The notes beneath the pieces are model-generated. The model had not been told where the DNA came from. It made no database searches and was given only the letters and a program-made list of their open reading frames with translations. A stretch of DNA of 64,000 nt from JAAYUD01 sp041907665. Its GTDB lineage: Bacteria; Bacteroidota; Bacteroidia; Bacteroidales; Bacteroidaceae. Location: the NCBI GenBank assembly GCA_041907665.1, contig JAYRGW010000003.1:62001-126000 (forward strand), read 5' to 3'. Of this stretch, positions 26,743 through 37,300 are shown piece after piece. How positions within the stretch are numbered: position 1 is the first letter of the stretch; each line of letters opens with the position of its first letter. Position numbers and translations under genes: made by a program.

Positions 26743-27639
26743 ATGTGGTTGACTCTTGCTTTTCTTTCCGCTACCCTATTAGGTTTTTATGATGTTTTCA
26801 AGAAGCAATCGCTAAAAGATAATGCCGTACTTCCCGTTCTTTTTCTCAATACGGCAATATGTTCGCTACTCTTTTTACCTTTCATTATTCTCTCTGCATA
26901 CACTACTTGTCTCGATAATACTATTGTACATGTAGCATCTGCGGGGTGGGCAACTCACAAATATATTCTTCTCAAATCTTTCATCGTACTTTCCTCATGG
27001 ATATTCGGATACTTTGGAATGAAACACCTACCCCTTACCATTGTAGGCCCTATAAATGCAACCCGTCCTATTATGGTACTGCTCGGTGCATTGCTCATCT
27101 TCGCCGAACGTCTCAATATCTATCAATGGGTTGGAGTAATGCTTGCTATTGTTTCATTCTTTTTGCTTAGCCGTTCAGGAAAGAAAGAAGGAATTAACTT
27201 TCGACATAACAAATGGATTTTCTTCATCATACTAGCCGCTATAGCTGGAGCAATAAGTGGTTTATACGATAAATATCTCATGAAGCGCTTTGACCCTATG
27301 CTCATTCAATCTTGGTATAATATCTATCAAACAGCCATTATGTGCCCTATTTTACTATTTTTATGGCTACCTGTTCGACATAATACTACCCCATTCCGGT
27401 GGAAATGGACCATTATTATGATCTCCTTATTCTTAAGTGCCGCCGATTTTGCCTATTTTTATGCGCTCAATACTCAAGGGTCAATGATTTCTATCGTTTC
27501 GATGATCAGGCGAAGTAGTGTAGTGGTTTCTTTTCTTTTTGGTGCTCTCGTCTTTCATGAAAAGAATCTAAAAAGCAAAGCTATAGACCTTATTTTAGTT
27601 CTATTAAGTATGATTTTTCTTTATTTCGGCACGAAATAA
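26743..27639 (+). CDS. EamA/DMT-family transporter
   Basis: This 298-residue protein has about ten membrane helices in two repeated halves, as in the EamA (drug/metabolite transporter) family. The first half ends near LLSRSGKKEGINF; the second starts about residue 160 (KWIFFIILAAIAGAISGLYD). Its start lies one base after the truA stop, so the genes are almost certainly co-transcribed. The substrate is unknown. Confidence 0.8.
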   Translation: MWLTLAFLSATLLGFYDVFKKQSLKDNAVLPVLFLNTAICSLLFLPFIILSAYTTCLDNTIVHVASAGWATHKYILLKSFIVLSSWIFGYFGMKHLPLTIVGPINATRPIMVLLGALLIFAERLNIYQWVGVMLAIVSFFLLSRSGKKEGINFRHNKWIFFIILAAIAGAISGLYDKYLMKRFDPMLIQSWYNIYQTAIMCPILLFLWLPVRHNTTPFRWKWTIIMISLFLSAADFAYFYALNTQGSMISIVSMIRRSSVVVSFLFGALVFHEKNLKSKAIDLILVLLSMIFLYFGTK

Positions 27640-27676
27640 AAAGTATTTAAGTATTTTCGCGACATAATATTTCCAG

Positions 27677-28336
27677 ATGATGATGAAAAAGAACATTTTT
27701 AGTTTCGCTATAGCAGTATTACTGATGTCACCACTATCGGCACAAACTGCAAAACAATTGTTTCGTGCAATGCCGGATTCTATTTTACCATTGCTCACCA
27801 CCAACAATAGAGCAGACTGTACAGACTTCATGGATAGTAAGATGAAGGCAGAAGTAGTCAATGTATTCAAAGAAAAGACTTAAATGACAGAAATGACAAA
27901 CGACTATATAGCATTGAAACTTTCGGAAGCATCTACATGGCAAATGAAGTTGTTACCTACAAACGACAGTACAAAAATAATATGTGTGATAAATACCGTC
28001 GAGGGTCCGGTAGCAGATAGTCGAATTGCTTTTTACAGTACCAACTGGGTACCATATAAAACAGAGAACTACATCAAACTTCCGACAATAGACGATTTTT
28101 TCAAGGCACCTCAAACAAATGATGAAAATGATTCCATCTTCATTCAATATACTAATGCTCGCCGTAAATGCGACATGTGCCTTGTCAAAATGGACTTAAG
28201 TAAAGGAGACAACTCACTCACGGCTACATTTACGACTCCTTACTATATAGATAAGACTGCCATCAAAGACATGAAACCATTTCTTTGCGATGTTATCAAA
28301 TATACATGGACAAAACAAAAATTCAATAGAGAATAA
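27677..28336 (+). pseudogene. DUF3256 family protein interrupted by an in-frame stop
   Basis: Two frames in the same register, 27677-27883 (68 residues) and 27884-28336 (150 residues), are separated only by a TAA at 27881-27883 and together give the usual length of about 210-220 residues for DUF3256. The first part has a signal peptide (MMMKKNIFSFAIAVLLMSPL) and FRAMPDSILPLLTTNNRADC. The second continues with TEMTNDYIALKLSEASTWQM. A GAA to TAA change at the stop would restore a continuous KTEMTEMTNDY. An ATG follows the stop directly, so re-initiation could still make the second part, though without a signal peptide. The function of the family is unknown. A sequencing error cannot be excluded. 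Confidence 0.8.
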
Positions 28337-28414
28337 GTAGCTGAAAAATAATTCAGAAAACGTCTTATTATCAGAACCTTTTAGTTGTAGCCATCATCTG
28401 TCGCAATATAAAGA

Positions 28415-28462
28415 CAAAAAAAGAAGTCCTTTTCTAACACGTTAATGCTTCGAAAGAACTTC
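28415..28462 (-). terminator. Terminator of the GH20 gene
   Basis: On the minus strand GAAGT (complement of 28458-28462) begins a stem of about 10 bp with one mismatch that closes at 28423-28427, followed by a run of seven T bases (28416-28422 on the plus strand are A). Confidence 0.7.
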
Positions 28463-28492
28463 CTTCTACAAATTTCAAGATCAAAAGATTCG

Positions 28493-30802
28493 TTAATGTC
28501 TAAACCACGTTGAATCCATTACTATTTTATTTCCTGATTTATCGAATGTACATAGCTTCAACATTCCACCATTGTGATCGAAGTACTTTACTTCAATAGG
28601 ATGCAATCCCTGGCGCAAGGCTTTTTGTCCCACAATTTCACGAGCAGAATGTGCCATATCGTTATCTACAACCAAATTCCCATCAATACACAATGTACTT
28701 CCATCATCAGATTCTAATGCAAATGTGTAGATACCGTCAGCCGGAATATCCAAATAGCCGGTAATTACCAAACCGATATTTCCCTTTGCCTGCGCAGGAA
28801 TAGAAACATTATCCACAATATAAGTACCATTCTTCTTTGCCTTATCGATTTCAGAGCAACGTTCTCCAGCATAATCATACCATGTAGCTATGAGTCCTTT
28901 CTCTGAAGCGGTAGCGTCAGTTTCGGAATTGGCATAAGTATCTTTTACATACTTTACATCAACGCAATCCGAAGGAGAACCGTTGGGGCGAAATGTGCGA
29001 AAACGAAAATTTGTACTTTGGCTTACTGTTATGGGATGAGTATAAAGCGAGGAATTCGTCTGGGGCATACAGCCATCAGTAGTATAACGTATTTGCGTAG
29101 AAGGTAATTGAGACTGCAAACTAATCGTAGTAGAGTCGATAAATGCATTTGTTTTATAGAATCCTCCCAAGTCAGGGATCCGATAACTAATCCCCATCAT
29201 ATCCATTCGACGGAATAAAGGTGCTGCTTGCCGGTAAAAAGAATTTCCTTGCAACTTATTAGATGGTTGAGTCCAAGCTATTTCGCTCAAAGCGATTAAG
29301 CGAGGAAACAACATATACTCCATACGTTTTATAGTAGGAATCCATTCAGTCCACAAATTAGCCTGAACACCACAAATCAGTTTTTTCTGCTGATCGTTAA
29401 TATTAAAATTTGTAGGATCGTAAGCAAGTATTTTAGAAATAGACTTTTGGTCCTCCTGATAATCAAAATACATACAATCCGTGGGCGTACATATAGCATG
29501 TTTACCTGATGCTGTAGCATTTGGAACAGCTTCAGGACTCCATCCACGCCACCACATAATAGTTGCATCCGAGGTCAATCCATCATCTCCTATTTCATCC
29601 CAGCCAATAAGATGCTTTCCGTTTGCTTTAAAAAAGCTTTCCATTTTACACACAAACCATGCCTGAAGCTCTTCGGGAGACTTCAATCCTTCAGACTTTA
29701 TACGCTTTTGACAATCGGCACATTTTTTCCAGTTAGCCTTGTCAACTTCATCTCCTCCCATATGAATATATTTTGAAGGAAATAATTTGAATACTTCACG
29801 ATATATATTTTCGCAGAATTCGATGGAAGAGTCTTTTCCCGGACAAATAGGAGAAGAGAAAAGGGTCCCCCATCCTACCAAACCGGAACAAGCCACATCG
29901 GGATATTCTGCTATAGCAGCCATAAAATGTCCAGGCATATCTATTTCGGGGACCACTTCTATGCCACGCTGAGCAGCATAAGCCACAATATCACGTATAT
30001 TCTGTTGTGTATAAAATCCTCCATATATAGTATCTGAATTTACAACCTTCAACCGATTGCTGGGCAATAACATATCTGGATTCTGATCAACACGTGCACG
30101 TCTCAAACATTCTCTATCCTGAGAGTTTAATTTGCGCCACGCCCCCTTTTGAGTCAACAAAGGATATTTTTTGATTTCAATACGCCAACCTTGATCGTCT
30201 GTAAGATGCCAATGAAATCTATCCAATTTATAAAAAGCCATTAAGTCGAGAACTTGTTTCACTTCAGCAACTGTCCAAAAATGGCGAGAAGAGTCGAGCA
30301 TCAATCCACGCCAACCAAAACGCGGGGCGTCCCATATTTTCACTAATGGCACACAAAAAGCAGTACCTTTATTCTCGTTCAATGTACGTTCCATTTCGGC
30401 AGGAAAAAGTTGACGAAGAGTAGATATACCAGAAATAATACCCGAATAATCGGCGCCTTTTATAATAATACCTTTTTTATCAACAAGCAACTGATACGCC
30501 CCAGCAGCCGTTATTTCTTTCGAAAGTTCTAGACGAATATCAGAATTAATCGTATTTAATCGAACTGTTGCAGTAGTAACTCCCGACAAAACAGTTTTAA
30601 GGTATTTACCGGCAGGAAGCAAAGAGGAAGTAGAAACTCCGATAACCATGTGATTACCCACTCGATAATTGCCACCCATAACCTCCATCTTGACGGGAGT
30701 CGGAATTACCGTTATTTTAGACTCTACGGCAGGAGCTGAAAATGAAAAGGTCGCTGAGGATAATAAAAGAGTCAGCAATACCATTCTTCTTAATAAATGC
30801 AT
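28493..30802 (-). CDS. GH20 beta-N-acetylhexosaminidase with C-terminal PA14 domain
   Basis: This 769-residue enzyme has a signal peptide (residues 1-23), an N-terminal GH20b domain (about 30-150) and the GH20 barrel (about 155-500). The catalytic pair lies in HMGGDEVDKANW (Asp-Glu at about 351-352); WHLTDDQGWR and PEIDMPGH are also conserved. A beta-sandwich of chitobiase C-terminal type follows (about 545-620). Last is a PA14 domain (about 635-765: GLIATWYDYAG, YTFALESDDGSTLCIDG), which probably binds glycans. It removes terminal GlcNAc/GalNAc from host or bacterial glycans, likely in the periplasm. It is a single-gene unit. Confidence 0.93.
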   Translation of the reverse strand: MHLLRRMVLLTLLLSSATFSFSAPAVESKITVIPTPVKMEVMGGNYRVGNHMVIGVSTSSLLPAGKYLKTVLSGVTTATVRLNTINSDIRLELSKEITAAGAYQLLVDKKGIIIKGADYSGIISGISTLRQLFPAEMERTLNENKGTAFCVPLVKIWDAPRFGWRGLMLDSSRHFWTVAEVKQVLDLMAFYKLDRFHWHLTDDQGWRIEIKKYPLLTQKGAWRKLNSQDRECLRRARVDQNPDMLLPSNRLKVVNSDTIYGGFYTQQNIRDIVAYAAQRGIEVVPEIDMPGHFMAAIAEYPDVACSGLVGWGTLFSSPICPGKDSSIEFCENIYREVFKLFPSKYIHMGGDEVDKANWKKCADCQKRIKSEGLKSPEELQAWFVCKMESFFKANGKHLIGWDEIGDDGLTSDATIMWWRGWSPEAVPNATASGKHAICTPTDCMYFDYQEDQKSISKILAYDPTNFNINDQQKKLICGVQANLWTEWIPTIKRMEYMLFPRLIALSEIAWTQPSNKLQGNSFYRQAAPLFRRMDMMGISYRIPDLGGFYKTNAFIDSTTISLQSQLPSTQIRYTTDGCMPQTNSSLYTHPITVSQSTNFRFRTFRPNGSPSDCVDVKYVKDTYANSETDATASEKGLIATWYDYAGERCSEIDKAKKNGTYIVDNVSIPAQAKGNIGLVITGYLDIPADGIYTFALESDDGSTLCIDGNLVVDNDMAHSAREIVGQKALRQGLHPIEVKYFDHNGGMLKLCTFDKSGNKIVMDSTWFRH

Positions 30803-31079
30803 AAGTAGTTAAATTGTTATTGTTTGAATTACAATATTCGCCATAATTATTGAGATGAACAAAAAAACGTTCTTTTTTTAATCTATTTTCATAAGATTCA
30901 CTCAGATACTATAATGCACATAAGATTTCTTTTGATCCATGTACAACAAATAGAGTTTAACATACATATGACATTAAACAAAATAGCAATAGTTTTTATA
31001 AATATGTAATTTCAATCACATAAAACATATACGACAATATAGATGGTTATAAAAGTTTCTCAAATTTCACCATATTTCA
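30803..31079. other. Divergent AT-rich spacer between GH20 and purF-like genes
   Basis: Very AT-rich with no supported coding frame. It should contain the GH20 promoter on the minus strand, but no clear -33/-7 pair was identified. Confidence 0.4.
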
Positions 31080-31110
31080 TTTTATTAATGATAAACTTTG
31101 CGTATCTTTG
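31080..31110 (+). promoter_or_regulatory. Promoter of the purF-like/carAB leader
   Basis: TTTT (31080-31083), 19 bases, TATCTTTG (31103-31110). Transcription would start near 31116, giving a leader of about 218 bases before the purF-like gene. Confidence 0.65.
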
Positions 31111-31128
31111 CACAAAATAAAAGGGAAA

Positions 31129-31314
31129 ATGTATAATGATACTTTATATGTCTACAAGCAAAATTCTATTGCATGTACTTCCTTTTTCTTTATTAGAAAA
31201 TCAAATAATCCGCAAAGTATATTACAAAAAGGTTCGGTCGACTCTTGTAGACCGAAGATCGGCATGCCTGATTATAAAGATCGTAAAGAAATAAATGTGA
31301 TAATGAAACTATAA
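31129..31314 (+). CDS. Possible short upstream reading frame in the purF-like leader
   Basis: A 61-codon frame starts with ATG preceded by AAAGGGAAA and ends 19 bases before the purF-like start. It has no recognised domain, signal peptide or membrane segment. Inside it lies a small hairpin (TTCGGTC 31233-31239 with GACCGAA 31250-31256). It could be a leader peptide, an unrelated small protein or chance. A longer version from 31108 is unlikely because that ATG overlaps the -7 box. Confidence 0.25.
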   Translation: MYNDTLYVYKQNSIACTSFFFIRKSNNPQSILQKGSVDSCRPKIGMPDYKDRKEINVIMKL

Positions 31315-31333
31315 TAAAAGGACGAAACATTAT

Positions 31334-33217
31334 ATGGAACAGTTAAAACATGAATGTGGCGTAGCAATGATAAGACTTCTGAAGCCTTTATCATACTACG
31401 AAAAAAAATATGGCACATGGATGTATGGTCTCAATAAGCTTTATCTGCTGATGGAGAAACAACACAATCGTGGTCAAGAAGGAGCCGGTTTAGCGTGCGT
31501 AAAACTGGATGCAAAACCGGGTGAAGAATATATGTTTCGCGAAAGGGCATTAGGTTCAGGGGCCATTACCGAAATTTTCAACACCGTAATGAGCAGTTTT
31601 AAACAATATTCGCCTGAACAGCTCAACGATGTAGATTTCGTCGCTCATCAATTGCCCTTTGTAGGTGAAGCCTACATGGGGCATTTGCGTTATAGTACGA
31701 CAGGTCGTTCGGGCATATCGTTTGTTCATCCTTTCTTGCGCCGCAATAACTGGCGCGCTAAAAACCTAGCTGTTTGTGGTAATTTCAATATGACAAACGT
31801 AGATGAAATCTTTAAAAGCATTACTTCTATTGGGCAGCACCCCAGAGAATATTCTGATACCTATATTATATTAGAACAACTGGGACATCGCCTAGACAGG
31901 GAAGTAGAACGAGTATACAACCTTGCTACCGAGAAAGGTAAAACGGGAATGGACATTACCAGCTACATTGAAGACTATATCGATATGGGCAATGTCTTAC
32001 GCACTTCCAGTAAAGTATGGGATGGAGGATACGTGATTAATGGCTTGACAGGTAGTGGAGAAATGTTTTCGATGCGTGACCCATGGGGCATTCGTCCGGC
32101 TTTTTGGTATTCGGACGATGAAGTTATCGTACTTGCTTCCGAACGCCCCGTTATTCAAACGACATTCAATGTCTCTTTTGAATCTATCAAAGAACTACAA
32201 CCGGGACAGGCACTACTCGTCAACAAATATGGCAAATTACATACACAACAAATTATCAAGCCAAAAGAGAAAAGAGCCTGTTCGTTCGAACGGATTTACT
32301 TCTCTCGAGGAGGAGATCGTGATATCTATCGGGAACGAAAAGAATTAGGACGCAAACTAGTACCCAATATATTGAAAGCTATAGGTCATGACATTGACCA
32401 CACCGTTTTTTCTTACATTCCAAATACAGCAGAAGTAGCATATTATGGCATGCTTGAAGGACTTGATAATTATCTAAATGAAGAAAAGGTACAAAAGATA
32501 AAACAGTTAGGACACAATCCTTCTCTTGACGAGTTAGAAGAGATATTATCGCGCCGCATACGCAGTGAAAAAGTTGCATATAAAGATATAAAATTACGTA
32601 CATTTATTGCAGAGGGTAATCGCCGCAACGATTTGGCAGCACACGTTTACGATATCACTTACGGATGTCTAAAACCTAAAGTTGACAATCTGGTGATTAT
32701 TGATGACAGTATTGTTCGAGGTACGACTCTAAAACAAAGTATTCTGAGCATTCTCGATCGCCTTGAACCGAAAAAGATTGTAATCGTTAGCTCATCGCCA
32801 CAGATTCGTTATCCTGATTACTACGGCATAGATATGGCCCGCATGAGTGAATTCATTGCTTTCAAAGCGGCCATCGAATTGCTTAAAGACAGGGAAATGC
32901 GCTATGTAATCGAAGCAGCCTACCGCAAATCTAAAGAGCAGGTCAATAAACCTAAAGACCAAATGGTGAACTATGTGAAAGAAATATACGCACCCTTCAC
33001 TGACGAAGAAATTTCAGAGAAAATGGTACAACTGCTCACAACTCAGAATACTAAAGCCAAAATACAAATTGTATACCAGCCGCTCGAGGGTTTGCACGAA
33101 GCCTGCCCCAATCATTTAGGCGATTGGTATTTTAGTGGGAACTATCCCACACCCGGTGGCATTAATATGCTAAACCAGGCATTTATTAACTATATAGAAA
33201 AGGTATATCAATTCTAA
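31334..33217 (+). CDS. Amidophosphoribosyltransferase-like protein (PurF paralogue)
   Basis: This 627-residue protein has a class-II glutamine amidotransferase domain with candidate nucleophile Cys8 (HECGVAMI), followed by KQHNRGQEGAG and GHLRYSTTGRSG. A phosphoribosyltransferase domain carries the PRPP loop VIIDDSIVRGTTL (about 456-468). The usual PurF has Cys at position 2 after Met removal and about 470-500 residues; here six residues precede the Cys and the C terminus is about 130 residues longer. Removal of a short N-terminal peptide would be needed for activity of the classical type. It leads the carAB cluster, with 22 bases to carA. Whether it makes phosphoribosylamine or has another task is uncertain. 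Confidence 0.8.
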   Translation: MEQLKHECGVAMIRLLKPLSYYEKKYGTWMYGLNKLYLLMEKQHNRGQEGAGLACVKLDAKPGEEYMFRERALGSGAITEIFNTVMSSFKQYSPEQLNDVDFVAHQLPFVGEAYMGHLRYSTTGRSGISFVHPFLRRNNWRAKNLAVCGNFNMTNVDEIFKSITSIGQHPREYSDTYIILEQLGHRLDREVERVYNLATEKGKTGMDITSYIEDYIDMGNVLRTSSKVWDGGYVINGLTGSGEMFSMRDPWGIRPAFWYSDDEVIVLASERPVIQTTFNVSFESIKELQPGQALLVNKYGKLHTQQIIKPKEKRACSFERIYFSRGGDRDIYRERKELGRKLVPNILKAIGHDIDHTVFSYIPNTAEVAYYGMLEGLDNYLNEEKVQKIKQLGHNPSLDELEEILSRRIRSEKVAYKDIKLRTFIAEGNRRNDLAAHVYDITYGCLKPKVDNLVIIDDSIVRGTTLKQSILSILDRLEPKKIVIVSSSPQIRYPDYYGIDMARMSEFIAFKAAIELLKDREMRYVIEAAYRKSKEQVNKPKDQMVNYVKEIYAPFTDEEISEKMVQLLTTQNTKAKIQIVYQPLEGLHEACPNHLGDWYFSGNYPTPGGINMLNQAFINYIEKVYQF

Positions 33218-33239
33218 CAGACCACATATATTATTAATA

Positions 33240-34367
33240 ATGAACAAGACGAATAATAAAACGACAGAGAATGGAGAAGCCATACCAGCAACACTTATAC
33301 TGAGTGATGGCTCACGTTTTTTCGGAACGTCTTTCGGCTATGAAAAACCGGTTGCCGGAGAAGTAGTATTCAATACGGCAATGAACGGTTATCCCGAAAG
33401 TCTCACCGACCCGTCGTATGCCGGACAATTAATGACTTTGACTTATCCACTTATCGGCAATTACGGCGTACCTCCTTTTACAACTGAGAAAAACGGACTT
33501 CCCCATTTTATGGAAAGTGAAAAAATTCATGCTGAAGCTATTATTGTGTGCGACTACTCTAGAGAGTATAGTCATTGGAACGCTGTAGAGAGCTTGGCTT
33601 CTTGGTTAAGAAGAGAACATATTCCAGGTATTACAGGCATCGACACTCGAGCTTTGACAAAAAAATTACGCGAACAAGGTGTAATGATGGGACGCATTGT
33701 ATTTGGAGATCCCGATAAAGCCGAACAAGTAGAAATGCCCGATTATAGTGCCATCAATTATGTAGACCGTGTGTCTTGCAAGGAAGTGATTCGCTACAAT
33801 GAAGGAAAAGATAAGAAAAAGGTAGTGCTTGTAGATTGCGGCGTGAAAGATAATATTATTCGTTGTCTGCTGAAACGCGACGTAGAAATTATTCGCGTTC
33901 CGTGGAATTATGACTATAATGTTCTTGAGTTTGACGGATTATTTATAAGTAACGGCCCAGGCGATCCGAACAATTGTGATGAAGCTGTTAAGAATCTACG
34001 CAAAGCCATGTGCAACGAGAAACTTCCTATCTTTGGAATTTGCATGGGCAACCAATTACTTGCAGTAGCTGGAGGAGCTAAAGTTTACAAATTAAAATAT
34101 GGACATCGCAGCCATAACCAACCGGTACGCCAGGCTGGAACAGAGCGTTGCTTTATCACCAGTCAGAATCATGGTTTTGCTGTCGATAACAACACATTGA
34201 ACGACGATTGGGAACCACTATTTATCAATATGAACGACGGTTCGAACGAAGGTATACGCCATAAACGCAACCCATGGTTCTCGGCACAGTTCCATCCCGA
34301 AGCAGCCAGCGGTCCTACCGATACAGAATTTCTGTTCGACAAGTTTATTAACCTCTTTAAAGCATAA
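33240..34367 (+). CDS. carA: Carbamoyl-phosphate synthase small subunit
   Basis: This 375-residue subunit hydrolyses glutamine and passes ammonia to CarB. The N-terminal domain (about 18-150) begins ATLILSDGSRFFGTSFGYE. The class-I amidotransferase domain has the nucleophile Cys268 in GICMGNQ and the His-Glu pair in QFHPEAASGP. SNGPGDPNNC forms the oxyanion region. Normal length. It lies 9 bases upstream of carB. Confidence 0.95.
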   Translation: MNKTNNKTTENGEAIPATLILSDGSRFFGTSFGYEKPVAGEVVFNTAMNGYPESLTDPSYAGQLMTLTYPLIGNYGVPPFTTEKNGLPHFMESEKIHAEAIIVCDYSREYSHWNAVESLASWLRREHIPGITGIDTRALTKKLREQGVMMGRIVFGDPDKAEQVEMPDYSAINYVDRVSCKEVIRYNEGKDKKKVVLVDCGVKDNIIRCLLKRDVEIIRVPWNYDYNVLEFDGLFISNGPGDPNNCDEAVKNLRKAMCNEKLPIFGICMGNQLLAVAGGAKVYKLKYGHRSHNQPVRQAGTERCFITSQNHGFAVDNNTLNDDWEPLFINMNDGSNEGIRHKRNPWFSAQFHPEAASGPTDTEFLFDKFINLFKA

Positions 34368-34376
34368 CGATTCATT

Positions 34377-37300
34377 ATGAAAGATAATATAAAGAAGGTA
34401 TTACTCCTTGGCTCAGGAGCATTAAAGATAGGTGAAGCCGGCGAATTCGACTATTCCGGTTCACAAGCATTAAAAGCACTAAAAGAAGAGAACATCCATA
34501 CAGTCCTTATCAATCCGAATATTGCCACGGTGCAAACATCTGAGGGTGTAGCCGATCAAATATATTTCTTACCGGTAACCCCTTATTTTGTTGAAAAAGT
34601 TATAGAGAAAGAGAAACCGGACGGTATCATGCTTGCCTTCGGTGGACAAACAGCGTTGAATTGTGGTGTTCAGCTCTACAAATCGGGAGTATTGAAAAAA
34701 TATAACCTAAGAGTATTGGGAACTCCCGTACAGGCTATTATGGATACCGAAGATCGTGAACTGTTCGTCGGAAAACTAAACGAAATTAACGTCCATACGA
34801 TCAAAAGCCAAGCAGTAGAAAACATAGAAGATGCACGCAGAGCAGCCAAAGAACTTGGTTACCCGGTTATTATTCGTGCAGCCTATGCCCTCGGCGGACT
34901 CGGTTCAGGCTTTTGCGATGACGAAAAGCAACTAAACACCCTGGTAGAAAAAGCTTTTTCTTTCTCTCCACAAGTTTTGGTAGAAAAAAGTTTGAAAGGT
35001 TGGAAAGAAGTAGAATACGAAGTAGTACGCGACCGATACGACAACTGTATAACGGTCTGCAATATGGAAAATTTCGACCCACTAGGTATACACACAGGCG
35101 AAAGTATTGTGATCGCTCCATCTCAGACATTAAGTAACCGCGATTACCATAAACTTCGCGAACTTTCTATTCGCATTATCAGACATATTGGCATCGTTGG
35201 CGAATGCAACGTACAATATGCATATGATCCCAATTCGGAAGATTATCGTGTTATTGAAGTCAATGCCCGCTTATCACGTTCTTCAGCTCTAGCATCGAAG
35301 GCCACAGGTTATCCATTGGCTTTTGTCGCTGCCAAACTTGGATTGGGTTATGGATTATTCGAATTAAAGAATTCTGTAACGAAAACAACAAGTGCTTTCT
35401 TTGAACCGGCTCTAGATTATGTTGTGTGTAAAATACCGCGTTGGGATTTAGGCAAATTCCGTGGAGTAGACAAAGAATTGGGTAGCTCTATGAAATCGGT
35501 CGGCGAAGTCATGGCTATTGGCCGGACTTTTGAAGAAGCCATCCAAAAGGGATTGCGAATGATCGGTCAAGGCATGCATGGATTTGTAGAAAACAAAGAA
35601 CTCATTATTGACGATTTGGACAAATCGTTGAGACAACCGACAGATAAACGTATTTTCCTTATCTCAAAAGCTTTCAGAGCTGGATATACAGTCGATCAAG
35701 TCCACGAACTGACAAAAATAGATTGCTGGTTCTTGCAGAAGCTGATGAACATCATCAATACTGCCAATGAACTTGAAGCATGGGGTAACAATCATACTCA
35801 ACTGGCCGAGATGCCTACCGAACTGCTCCAGCGATCAAAGGTACAAGGATTCTCGGATTTCCAAATTGCACGCGCAATCAATTACGACGGAGATTTGGAA
35901 GACGGCATCATGATGGTACGAAACTATCGTAAGAGTATTGGACTTGTTCCGGCTGTGAAACAAATAGACACATTGGCTGCCGAATATCCGGCGCAGACCA
36001 ACTACCTGTACCTTACTTATAGCGGTATAGAACACGACATCAATTTCGAGAACGACAAACGTTCGGTTGTTGTACTTGGCTCTGGAGCTTATCGCATCGG
36101 TTCGTCCGTAGAGTTTGATTGGTGCGGTGTGCAAGCGCTCAATACTATCCGAAAAGAAGGATACCGTTCCGTTATGATCAACTATAATCCCGAGACTGTT
36201 TCGACAGACTACGACATGTGCGACAGACTTTACTTCGACGAATTGACATTCGAGAGAGTAATGGATATTATCGACCTAGAAGCACCTCATGGAGTTATCG
36301 TATCAACAGGAGGACAGATTCCAAACAATCTGGCTATGCGACTTGACGATCAGGATGTAAATATTCTCGGAACATCGGCCAAATATATCGATAACGCCGA
36401 AGATCGCAACAAATTCTCCGAAATGCTGGATAGGATTCATGTTGACCAACCTGAATGGCAAGAGCTTACTTCGATGGAAGACATCGATAAGTTTGTTCAG
36501 CAAGTAGGTTTCCCAGTTTTAGTTCGTCCATCTTATGTTCTTTCGGGAGCTGCAATGAATGTATGTTCCAACAATGAAGAATTGGTACGATTCTTGAAAC
36601 TAGCCGCTAATGTATCAAAGAAACACCCTGTTGTAGTAAGCCGTTTCATCGAGCATGCCAAAGAAGTAGAAATGGATGCTGTAGCTCGTGATGGTGAAAT
36701 CATTGCCTATGCCATAAGCGAACATATCGAATTTGCAGGTGTTCACTCAGGCGATGCTACTATTCAATTTCCGCCACAAAAATTATATATCGAAACAGTT
36801 CGACGTATCAAACATATAAGTCGAGAGATTGCTCGCGAACTGCATATCTCGGGTCCTTTCAATATACAGTATCTGGCACGTGAAAACGATATAAAGGTCA
36901 TAGAGTGTAACCTTCGCGCTTCACGCTCTTTCCCTTTTGTCAGTAAAGTCTTGAAACTAAATCTTATTGAACTTGCTACAAAAGTAATGCTGGGTATTCC
37001 TGTCGAAAAGCCTTCAAAGAACTTATTCGATTTGGATTATGTAGGTATCAAAGCTTCACAATTTTCATTCAACCGCCTACAGAAAGCCGATCCGGTACTT
37101 GGAGTAGATATGGCATCAACAGGTGAAGTTGGTTGTATCGGTGAAAACACATCCAGCGCTTTGCTCAAATCAATGCTTTCAGTTGGTTATCGCATTCCTA
37201 AAAAAACAGTATTACTGTCGACAGGAACACAACGACAAAAAGCTGATATGATGAGTGCAGCACGCATGTTGGTCGACAAAGGATATAAACTATATGCCAC

